A DNA stretch of 18,428 nt from an uncultured Oscillospiraceae bacterium (lineage in GTDB: Bacteria > Bacillota > Clostridia > Oscillospirales > Ruminococcaceae), in assembly GCA_947522735.1 (NCBI GenBank), contig CANNTZ010000049.1, positions 1 to 18,428 on the forward strand, read 5' to 3'. The position numbers and the translations under genes were made by a program. Below, in pieces: positions 6,883 through 14,700 of the stretch (position 1 is the stretch's first letter; each line of letters opens with the position of its first letter). The notes below the pieces were generated by a model, which was given only the letters and a program-made list of their open reading frames with translations, had not been told where the DNA came from and searched no databases.

Positions 6883-7635
6883 CTACTCTCCAAGATATTC
6901 CCGGAGCTTTTCCGGAGCGTTTATAAGGCGCTTCGCAACCCGAAAGTGCTCCGTCTCATAATACGGTATCCGGCGTATGCCGCCGTTCAGCTCAAGCACA
7001 TCCGCGCCGGGAAAGAGCATTAGCACCGGGGAATGGGTGGAGATGATAAACTGCGAGCTTTGCCGGACAAGCTCGCTCATGTGGCCCATCAGCTCAAGCT
7101 GGCGCATCGGCGAAAGCGCCGCCTCCGGCTCGTCAAGGATATACAGCCCTCCCCCGCCGAAGCGGTTCTTCACCAGCGCCATAAAGCTTTCGCCGTGAGA
7201 CTGCCTGTGCAGCGAGACGCCGCCGTAGCTGTCGACGACCGGCGCGCCAAGCCCCTCGTGGCTGTCCATCTCGTCGATGCAGGTCGCTACGTTGTAAAAG
7301 CTCTCGGCGCGCAGAAAAAAGCCGTCGCGGTGCCGCCGGAAGCCCCTGCTGACGGTAATGCAGCGGTAAAGCTCCGAGTGGGAATCGGCGGTGCTGAAGC
7401 TAAAATTGACGGTGCCTCCCTCGGGATTGAAGCCCATTGCGATTGCTATGGCCTCGACGAGAGTGGATTTGCCGACGCCGTTTTCGCCGACAAGAAACGT
7501 CACCGGCTTTTCAAAGCGCAGCCCGTCCTCCAGCTCCGCCAGACTTTTCACCACCGGAAGCCCGCGCAGATAGCTGTTCTCCGGCAGCCTACGCGACAGG
7601 CGCACGCTCTTGACATACAGCTCCGATGCGTCCAA
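6883..7635 (-). CDS. AAA family ATPase, ABC/SMC-like (COG3910-type)
   Basis: A 250-residue cytosolic ATPase of the ABC-ATPase fold with no membrane partner in view. It carries Walker A GENGVGKST (residues 50-58), the conserved GFNPEGGT-NF block, an ABC-like signature SHGES (146-150), Walker B LYILDEPE (164-171) and the switch His201 in FIISTHSP. It belongs to a widespread, poorly characterised family of stand-alone predicted ATPases; role unknown. I chose a TTG at 7635 as start: a consensus promoter (7669-7698) lies inside the longer frame that begins at 7743, and GGGGG (7643-7647) sits 7 bases before the TTG. The start also agrees with relatives that begin just before a YVKSVRL-like strand. 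It is divergent from the BlaI gene and upstream of, but probably transcribed separately from, the MATE gene. Confidence 0.85.
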   Translation of the reverse strand: MDASELYVKSVRLSRRLPENSYLRGLPVVKSLAELEDGLRFEKPVTFLVGENGVGKSTLVEAIAIAMGFNPEGGTVNFSFSTADSHSELYRCITVSRGFRRHRDGFFLRAESFYNVATCIDEMDSHEGLGAPVVDSYGGVSLHRQSHGESFMALVKNRFGGGGLYILDEPEAALSPMRQLELMGHMSELVRQSSQFIISTHSPVLMLFPGADVLELNGGIRRIPYYETEHFRVAKRLINAPEKLREYLGE

Positions 7636-7642
7636 CTCCGCG

Positions 7643-7647
7643 CCCCC
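7643..7647 (-). promoter_or_regulatory. Ribosome binding site fixing the ATPase TTG start
   Basis: GAAGGGGGCG on the minus strand places GGGGG 7 bases before the TTG at 7635. No ATG or GTG start is available between the promoter and the first conserved strand. Confidence 0.5.
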
Positions 7648-7668
7648 TTCGTCCCGTGATACATAAAT

Positions 7669-7698
7669 ATTATATCCCCTCCCGCCGCAGCCTGTCAA
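7669..7698 (-). promoter_or_regulatory. Consensus promoter for the AAA ATPase
   Basis: On the minus strand a perfect TTGACA (7698-7693) and a perfect TATAAT (7674-7669) are separated by 18 bases. Its -35 box is about 35 bases from the -35 box of the divergent BlaI promoter. Confidence 0.75.
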
Positions 7699-7732
7699 CA
7701 GCCTTAGCCGGAAAAAATCTTTTCCAAACCTC

Positions 7733-7761
7733 TTGACAAACAACTATTACTGTTGTAATAT
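7733..7761 (+). promoter_or_regulatory. Promoter for the BlaI-type repressor and M56 protease
   Basis: TTGACA (7733-7738), a 17-base spacer and TAATAT (7756-7761). The operator dyads cover the spacer, the -10 box and the start site, so repressor binding should block RNA polymerase. Confidence 0.85.
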
Positions 7762-7777
7762 TATAGTAGTAATAGTT
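7742..7777 (+). promoter_or_regulatory. Tandem BlaI/MecI-type operator
   Basis: Two 14-bp dyads abut: ATTACTGTTGTAAT (7746-7759, perfect 5-bp arms) and ATTATAGTAGTAAT (7760-7773, one mismatch). Together they lie in a larger perfect inverted repeat with 10-bp arms AACTATTACT (7742-7751) and AGTAATAGTT (7768-7777). BlaI/MecI operators are dyads with TAC/GTA half-sites, so this is probably the autoregulatory site. Confidence 0.85.
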
Positions 7778-7788
7778 ATGGAGGCAGG

Positions 7789-8172
7789 ATGATGGAGAGA
7801 ATCAAACGATTGCCGGATGCGGAGCTCAGCGTAATGCTGGCGGTGTGGGAGACGGCGCGCGAGGAGCCGGCATCCCGCGCACAGATAGCGGAAAAGCTGA
7901 CCGCCAAAAGCTGGAACGCCGTCACGCTCAATACGCTGCTGATGAGGTTGACCGAGCGCGGCTTTCTCGAAATAAGCCGTAATGGGCGTGCAAACTGCTA
8001 TCGTCCGCTTGTTTCGCGCGAGGAATATCTCGCGGCGGAGAGCCGCAGCCTTCTTGACCGGCTCTATGGCAGCTCTATCAAGGGCTTCGTTGCGGCAATG
8101 TGCGAGGAGCATGAGCTGACGCGAGAGGAGCTTGACGAGCTGCGGGAATATCTCAATTCGGTCGCCGGCTGA
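7789..8172 (+). CDS. BlaI/MecI/CopY family transcriptional repressor
   Basis: A 127-residue winged-helix DNA-binding protein. BlaI-type repressors bind dyad operators as dimers and are inactivated when the partner M56 protease signals. The N-terminal domain shows LPDAELSVMLAVW, the recognition region NAVTLNTLLMRLTERGFL and the wing ISRNGRANCYRPLVSREEY, all typical. A C-terminal dimerisation helix set (SSIKGFVAAMCEEHELTREELDELREYL in sense) follows. ATG codons at 7789 and 7792 are both possible; GGAGG (7780-7784) is 4 and 7 bases away respectively, so the second may be the true start. The operators in its promoter predict autorepression, and the M56 gene starts 71 bases downstream. No beta-lactamase gene is in the window, so the inducing stress is open. 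Confidence 0.95.
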   Translation: MMERIKRLPDAELSVMLAVWETAREEPASRAQIAEKLTAKSWNAVTLNTLLMRLTERGFLEISRNGRANCYRPLVSREEYLAAESRSLLDRLYGSSIKGFVAAMCEEHELTREELDELREYLNSVAG

Positions 8173-8243
8173 GAGTGTATGATATACTGCAAGTATTTCT
8201 ATGTTGCGATTATACGGATTGTGTTCAACGGGAGGTAATATAC

Positions 8244-11200
8244 ATGAACTCGGAGGGATGGCTGGATATCATTCGGGCGATGCTTGAGACGGCGCTCGCG
8301 ATGAGTGCGGTCATAGCGGTTCTGCTGCTGCTTACACCGCTCTTGGGGAGGCGATATGCGGCGAAGTGGCGGTATTTCATCTGGATAGCGGTGGCGTTGC
8401 GGCTGCTTATACCGCTGAATTTCACTCTGCCAAAGGCCGCGCGCATCGAAGCGCCGCTGATAGAGGTGCCCTATGCCGTGAACGACGCTGAGACGCCGGG
8501 TATTGCTACGCAGGAAAGGTCGGAGGTATCCCACAGTGCCGGGGGCGCGCAGAGCGGCCCGCAGCACGGCGCCGAAGCGTCCGGCCGTGAATACGCGCGA
8601 GATGGCCAAGCGGCTCTGACGGCGAAGCCCGCACGTGAAAATTCCGCTAAAACGCTGCCGCTGCACTATCTGCTCGGATTTGTCTGGCTCGGCGGCGCGG
8701 GTGCGGCGGCAATATGGCGCGTGCTGGCGCTTGTCTGGTGGAGGCGCCGGGTGCGGCGCTGGTCATCCCCCGCGGAGGAACGGGAGCAGGAGCTGCTTGA
8801 GAAGCTGCGCGCGCAGCTCGGGATAAGGCGCCCCGTTCGTCTGCTGCGGTGCGCCGCGGCGTCGGGGCCGCTCTCAACCGGGATATTCCGCCCGGAGGTG
8901 CTGCTGCCGGAGGGGTTCATCTACGACGAAGCGGCGCTCGGGCACATACTGCGGCATGAGCTGACGCATATAAAGCGCTGCGACCTCGGCTACAAGCTGC
9001 TTTTTGCCGTAGCCTGCACCCTGCACTGGTGGAATCCGCTGGTGTGGCTGATGGCGCGCGAGGCGGAGCTTGACGCGGAGCTTGCCTGTGACGACGAGGC
9101 GACGGCAGGCTTTGACCGCACACTGCGCACGGGCTACGCCGAAACGCTGCTTGAGTGCGCCGGACGGCCGCGGCCGGGTGAGGCGGCGTTCACCACCCAT
9201 TTCCGCTCCGGCGCAAAGGCGCTCAGGCGGCGGCTGGGCAATCTGTTCGGGCGCTGCGCACGGCGGCGCGGGGCGCTGCTGCTGGCCGTCGTTATTGTCG
9301 CGGCGGCGGTGTCGGCGGGCTTTATTGCCTGCGGGATAAAGGACGGCGTGAACAAAAACGCAGCACTGCTGCGACAGATAGAGAGGGCTGCGGGCGAGCG
9401 CGTCGCCTCAAGCGTCTGCGCCGATTTCGACGGCGACGGTGAGGATGAGGCGTTTGCCGTGACCAGGGCGGGAGAGCTGTGGTATGCGTCGGCGGAGGGC
9501 GTCTCGCGTCCGGCGTGGGACGGCATGGCTGCGGACGTGACGGAATACGACTACGGCGCGCCGGAGCTGCTGAAGCTGAAGGAGCCGGTGGCGAGGCTGG
9601 AGCTTGGCGGCGACGGCGGACGGACGCTGCTGTTCGGCGCGAAGGACGGCGGCGCATATGAGCTTGACGGTTATCCGCGCGTCCGCGCGCTTACCGATAA
9701 CGGCGGAGGCGAGTTCACGGGGCTTGACGTCGGCGGCCTGACATATTGGTTTCGCTACGATTACGAAAGCGGCTCGTTTTATGAATACGGTGCGCAAGAG
9801 CTTGACCGCGAGCGGCTGCTGGCGCTGGAAAACGCAGGCCTGCTGCTTGACTCGCTGCCGGAGGACGCCGCTGTCTCAGAGATACTCTGCCGCGCGAACG
9901 GGATCGTCAATATAAACTATTCCTCGGGCGGAGAGAAGCGGCACATGACGCTGCGGCTGAGGGATTGGGCGCTCTCCGACGCAACGCAGGAGTACGGCGG
10001 CACTTCGGGCGAGTATGCGCCGAGGCTCTCGGAGGAGCTTGCACTCGTTCCCGACGGCTTTAATCCCGTCCTGAGGCTCGGCGATCCGGCCTATCCCGAA
10101 TGGTTTGCGTTCAAGGCAAGCGCCGAGGAGGTGCCGGAGACATATTATCAGGCGCGCCGTATCGATGAGGACTACGTGCTTAATGACGCAGACTGGCTCC
10201 GTTCGACCGAGCTGCTCGCCGGGCTGGAGCTGACCTTTGCGGGCGGCAACATAGAAAAAGCGCCGCTTGGCTGCGCGCCGTTCGAGCTGACGGTGAGGCT
10301 TCGCGAGGAGAGCGTCGTCTATCGCTTTGAGGACGGCTTAGTCACATATTTTGACGGTCAATCGCCGGAGGGCCAGCGCTGTGCAGTCGGTAATCCGGAC
10401 GCGATGAAGAGATTCATGCGATACACGGAGCTTGCCGCGCCGGACGCAGTCACCCTCGGAGAAGCGGAAAAGCTCACGCGCGGGGATATCGTGTCGGTGG
10501 AATATATCAACGGTCACTCAGGCGCAGACGAGTATATCTGCACCCTGAGCGGCGAAGCGGCAGACAGGGCGCTCGAAAAGCTGCTCGGCCAGCTTGTGCG
10601 CCCGGCGCGGGACGGCGACAATCCGTCCACCGGCGGCAACACTCAATATAGGCTGACGCTCAGGGACGGCAGCGTGCGCGAGCTGGTGTATGCAGGCGTA
10701 GTATATGTGGACGGCGAGCGACGATATGCAGGCTACGACTGGGATAGGATGATCGATAATGAAATGAGGGCCCGCGCCGACGGCTCCGTCGAAACGCTCC
10801 CGATGGAGCTCCAATCGTGCTTTATATACACACGCAGCCACGACAGAGCGGAGGGTCTGCGGCTCGAGGAGGAATTCAGCACGCCCGGTGTTGTGGGGTT
10901 CGAGCGGATAGCCGGTCTCGACGGGCTGCGCGACTATTACGAGCGCTGCAAGGACATCTTTGATTTCGGCGAGGACTGGTATTGCTCCGACGGAGAGTGT
11001 GGCAGCTTTGCAAGATTTATACAGCTCTTTGACGAAAGCTTTTTTGACGACAGCTTTTACGCCGCCCTCATACTCGGCAGCGACGGAGTAAACTCCTACT
11101 TTGTGCCGGAGCAGCTCAAGCGCTTCGACAGCTACATCGGACTGCTTGTCAACGAATATCTGCGGGAATACGGCGGGAAACCGGGAGAATACAATCTGCT

Positions 11201-11585
11201 GCTGCTGGCGTTGCCGCGCGAATATCTTGACATACGCCTCGACGTTGTCAGCAACACAAGCCCCGAGGTGAGCGGCTGGCTCTATTACGACGGGGCGACA
11301 ATGACGGTGGACGACGTCCGGGCGCTCGCCGGGCGCGCGAGGAGCGGCAAAAGGATAAGCTGGTACGAGCTTTCGCAGTATCGCGGGCGGGTGCTTGGCT
11401 CCGACAGCTATCCGCCGGACGTCTACCGCATCGATTTCCCGGTTAAGGGCGGAAACTGGCTGATAGCCTGGAGCCTTTCCGAGGAGATTGGCGCATATCC
11501 CGACCGCCTGATCTATCAGGTTTATGCGCGAAAAAAGGGCGAAACGGATAGCTACTACGACATTCTCTCCGGCGAAGCGCCGTGA
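8244..11585 (+). CDS. M56 (BlaR1-like) membrane metallopeptidase with large novel C-terminal sensor region
   Basis: A 1113-residue membrane protein. ATG 8244 follows GGGAGG (8230-8235) by 8 bases; an upstream GTG at 8175 has no such site. The N-terminal half is a BlaR1-type zinc protease: TM1 about 14-33, TM2 about 42-60, a long low-complexity loop (about 65-138), TM3 about 140-163, zinc motif HELTH (238-242), WWNP near the fourth segment, and the third-ligand region AELACDD (Glu279). A further hydrophobic segment at 343-363 ends in GFIAC. The remaining 750 residues, predicted extracytoplasmic, have no SxxK/STxK penicillin-binding active site that I can see. They begin with a DFDGDGEDE calcium-type loop (394-402) and then show repeated beta-rich, acidic sequence I cannot assign. 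Likely role: sense an envelope or extracellular signal and trigger loss of the neighbouring repressor. Protease call is firm; ligand unknown. Confidence 0.9.
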   Translation: MNSEGWLDIIRAMLETALAMSAVIAVLLLLTPLLGRRYAAKWRYFIWIAVALRLLIPLNFTLPKAARIEAPLIEVPYAVNDAETPGIATQERSEVSHSAGGAQSGPQHGAEASGREYARDGQAALTAKPARENSAKTLPLHYLLGFVWLGGAGAAAIWRVLALVWWRRRVRRWSSPAEEREQELLEKLRAQLGIRRPVRLLRCAAASGPLSTGIFRPEVLLPEGFIYDEAALGHILRHELTHIKRCDLGYKLLFAVACTLHWWNPLVWLMAREAELDAELACDDEATAGFDRTLRTGYAETLLECAGRPRPGEAAFTTHFRSGAKALRRRLGNLFGRCARRRGALLLAVVIVAAAVSAGFIACGIKDGVNKNAALLRQIERAAGERVASSVCADFDGDGEDEAFAVTRAGELWYASAEGVSRPAWDGMAADVTEYDYGAPELLKLKEPVARLELGGDGGRTLLFGAKDGGAYELDGYPRVRALTDNGGGEFTGLDVGGLTYWFRYDYESGSFYEYGAQELDRERLLALENAGLLLDSLPEDAAVSEILCRANGIVNINYSSGGEKRHMTLRLRDWALSDATQEYGGTSGEYAPRLSEELALVPDGFNPVLRLGDPAYPEWFAFKASAEEVPETYYQARRIDEDYVLNDADWLRSTELLAGLELTFAGGNIEKAPLGCAPFELTVRLREESVVYRFEDGLVTYFDGQSPEGQRCAVGNPDAMKRFMRYTELAAPDAVTLGEAEKLTRGDIVSVEYINGHSGADEYICTLSGEAADRALEKLLGQLVRPARDGDNPSTGGNTQYRLTLRDGSVRELVYAGVVYVDGERRYAGYDWDRMIDNEMRARADGSVETLPMELQSCFIYTRSHDRAEGLRLEEEFSTPGVVGFERIAGLDGLRDYYERCKDIFDFGEDWYCSDGECGSFARFIQLFDESFFDDSFYAALILGSDGVNSYFVPEQLKRFDSYIGLLVNEYLREYGGKPGEYNLLLLALPREYLDIRLDVVSNTSPEVSGWLYYDGATMTVDDVRALAGRARSGKRISWYELSQYRGRVLGSDSYPPDVYRIDFPVKGGNWLIAWSLSEEIGAYPDRLIYQVYARKKGETDSYYDILSGEAP

Positions 11586-11621
11586 CCTGACGGTATCGCC
11601 GCAGCAAAAATCCATATATAT

Positions 11622-11664
11622 AACGGGCGCTTCCGGTGAAAAGGTCTCCGGAGCGCCCGTTTTC
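11622..11664 (+). terminator. Rho-independent terminator after the M56 gene
   Basis: AACGGGCGCT (11622-11631) pairs with AGCGCCCGTT (11652-11661), extended past one bulged base by CCGG/CCGG, with an 11-nt loop and a T run (TTTTC). It separates the repressor-protease operon from the helicase gene. Confidence 0.85.
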
Positions 11665-11687
11665 TTGCGATATCGCGTCGTTTTGTG

Positions 11688-11716
11688 TTGCAGTTTTTGC
11701 GCCGGTGTTATATAAT
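11688..11716 (+). promoter_or_regulatory. Promoter for the helicase-nuclease gene
   Basis: TTGCAG (11688-11693), a 17-base spacer and a perfect TATAAT (11711-11716). Expected start near 11723, giving a leader of about 30 bases. Confidence 0.7.
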
Positions 11717-11731
11717 TGTTGTATGTATAAC
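11707..11731 (+). promoter_or_regulatory. Candidate operator dyad at the helicase promoter
   Basis: GTTATA (11707-11712) and TATAAC (11726-11731) form a perfect 6-bp inverted repeat with a 13-base spacer over the -10 box and start site. It differs from the BlaI dyads, so a different regulator would be expected; AT-rich repeats of this size can also be chance. Confidence 0.35.
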
Positions 11732-11736
11732 GCTGC

Positions 11737-11742
11737 GGGAGG
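11737..11742 (+). promoter_or_regulatory. Ribosome binding site deciding the TTG start of the helicase gene
   Basis: GGGAGG is 9 bases before TTG 11752. The nearer ATG at 11747 gives only Met-Ile-stop, and its TGA overlaps the TTG (TTGA), so the long frame must begin at TTG. Confidence 0.7.
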
Positions 11743-11751
11743 TGCAATGAT

Positions 11752-14700
11752 TTGACAGAGAAGATCACCATCGGCGGAACGGTGCTGCCCGTGCTGAGCT
11801 TTGCGATGCAGCAGAACCACATTCAGGCGGTGCGCAGGATAATCCTCGCCAACCAGAGCGGCGAGCCGGTGGAAAACGTATATCTGCTGATATCCTTCGA
11901 GCCGGAATTTGCGCGGGAGCTGCGTATCGACGTGGGAAGCCTCGGCACGGAGCAGCCGGTCGAGATATCGCCGGTCAGGCTGACACTGCTGTCCGGCTTT
12001 TTGCTCGCGCTGACCGAAAGGATGGCCGCGAGCATACGGATAGAGGCGTGGAGCGGCGACGAGCTGCTTGCGGCCCGGGATTATCCCATTGAGCTGCTCG
12101 CCTACGACCAGTGGAGCGGCATATCCGTTATGCCGGAGCTGCTCGCGGCGTTCGAGACGCCGAACCATCCCGCGATAACGGCGCTTATCGCCCGGGCGGG
12201 CAAATATCTGCAAAAATGGACCGGCTCGCCCTCCTTCACCGCATATCAGACAGGCAATCCCAACGCCGTCAAGCTGCAAATGACAGCCGTTTACGCGGCG
12301 ATACAGGAGGAAAATATAGCCTATATCACAGCGCCGCCGTCCTTCACAGCCGGGCAGCGCATCCGCCTGCCGGATACTGTGCTTTCCGGCAAGCAGGGCA
12401 ACTGCATCGAGATGTCGCTGCTGTACGCCTCGGCGCTCGAGGCGGCGGGCCTGAATCCGCTGCTGATAATCGTCGAGGGGCACGCCTTTTGCGGCTGCTG
12501 GCTGGAGGAGCAGTGCTTTCCCGAGACGATACAGGACGACCCGTCGGTGATAGTCAAGCGCATTGCAGAGGGAGTGGATGAGCTGTGCCTTGTCGAGTGC
12601 ACCTGCATGAACGCCGGGGAGGCCGTATCCTTTGACGCCGCCGTCAAAAAGGCGAGCGCGCAGATGAGGGATACGGCAAGGTTCAGGCTGGCGCTGGACG
12701 TTGCGCGCGCCAGGGCGGGCGGAGTCTGTCCGATACCCCTGCGCGTCGTTGTGGACGGACAGTATGAGGCCGTCGATTACGGCAGGCGCGCCGGGGAGGA
12801 AATAACCGGAGCGCCGAAGGAGCTGGAGCGGCATGCCAATATGAGCGACTTCACGCCGGAGCAGCTCACCAAGCAGCGGCTGTGGGAGCGCCGGCTGCTC
12901 GACCTGAGCCTGCGCAACTCGCTGCTGTCCTTCCGTGCGAACAAAAACGCGGTGCAGCTTATGGCGGGCGGGCTTGCGGCGCTTGAGGACGCGCTGGCGG
13001 GCGGAGACTCATTCAAGATTGCCGCGCGCCCGTCCGATTGGGATCGTGAGTCGGCGGAGCTGCACGATTCCCGCATATACGCGCCTCAAAACGGCAGCGA
13101 TGCGCTCGACAAGGTGCTCGCGCTGGAATTTAAGAGCAAGCGGCTGCGAGCCTTTCTCGACGAGAAGCCGCTGGAGGAAAACCTAAAGGCGCTGCTGCGG
13201 CAGGCCAAGGTCAGCCTTGAGGAAAACGGAGCAAACACGCTGTATCTCGCGCTCGGCTTCCTGCGCTGGTATGAAAACGACCTGTCCGAGAGGGCGCGCT
13301 ACGCGCCGCTGGTGCTGCTGCCCGTCGAGCTTTCGCGGCGCGCGCAGGCGAGGGAATACGTCCTGCGCATCCGCGACGAGGAGCCGCAGATAAATATAAC
13401 GCTGCTGGAAATGCTGCGTCAGGATTACGGAATCGATATCGGCGGGCTGGATCCGCTTCCGACCGACCGGAGCGGAATCGATCTGAAGCTCGTGTTCAGC
13501 GTGATACGTCAGGCGGTCATGAGCAAAAAGCGCTGGGACGTCGAGGAGATAGCCTTTATCGGCCTGTTTTCTTTCACTCAGTTCATCATGTGGAACGATA
13601 TCCGCAACCGCGCTGCGGATCTAAAGCAAAACAAGCTGGTGCGCAGCCTCATCTCCGGCAAGCTGGAATGGGAGCCGCTGACCGGTCTTGTCACGCCGGA
13701 GGAGCTTGACGAGAAGCTGCTGCCCTCCGATACGGCGGTGCCGTCCAGCGCCGATTCCTCGCAGTTGGCGGCAATATGCGCGGCGGCGGCAGGACAGAGC
13801 TTCGTGCTGCACGGCCCTCCCGGCACCGGAAAATCCCAGACCATCACCAATATGATAGCCAACGCGCTTTATCAGGGCCGTTCGGTGCTGTTTGTCGCCG
13901 AAAAGATGGCGGCTCTCAACGTCGTGCAGAAGCGCCTTGAAAGGATAGGGCTGGATCCGTTCTGTCTCGAGCTGCACTCCAACAAGGCGCGCAAGCGCGA
14001 CGTGCTCGATCAGCTCGAAAACACCCTTGCGGTCGGACGCCTCAAGCGCCCCGAGGAATATGCGGCGCAGGCCAGGCGGCTGAACGAGCTGCGGCAAAGG
14101 CTCAACGGCACGATAGGCGAGCTGCACCGGGCGCGCAGCTTTGGCGGCTCGCTCTACGACGCGATAGTTCGATACGAAAACAACCTTGAATACGACGGAC
14201 GGCTGCGCTTTACGCCGGAGCAGGCGGCTGCGCTGACGCCGGAGCTGATAGAGCGCCAGCGCGATATCATAGGGCGGTTGGCGGTCGCGGTGAAGGACTG
14301 CCGCTATCCCCTTGCGGAGCATCCGCTGCGCCGCTTTGCCTCGCGCGAATACTCCATCTCCCGGCGCGATGCGCTCTCCGGACGCATAAACGAGCTGGAT
14401 CCGCTGCTCTGCGCGCTCGAAAAGGCATATGCCGGCGCGCTCGAAGCGTTTCCGGCGGGAGCGCTGCGCAGTGACGGCAGCTATGATTCAATAGCGTCGC
14501 TCTGGTCGCTTGCCGATACGCTGATACGCTGCGAGCGCATACCCGCAGGACTTATCCGCGCTCAGGGGCTGGACGAATATATCCCGCGCATCGAGGACAC
14601 GGCGGCGCATATAGCGGCGAAAAAGGCGCTCGACGCGGAGCTTTCCGCAATATTCGAGCCGTCGGTCGATAAATATAACGAGGCGGATGCACTGATATGC

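Noticed and set aside
8175..8243. GTG start 23 codons upstream for the M56 protein
   Set aside because: No ribosome site precedes it, while GGGAGG is ideally placed before ATG 8244.
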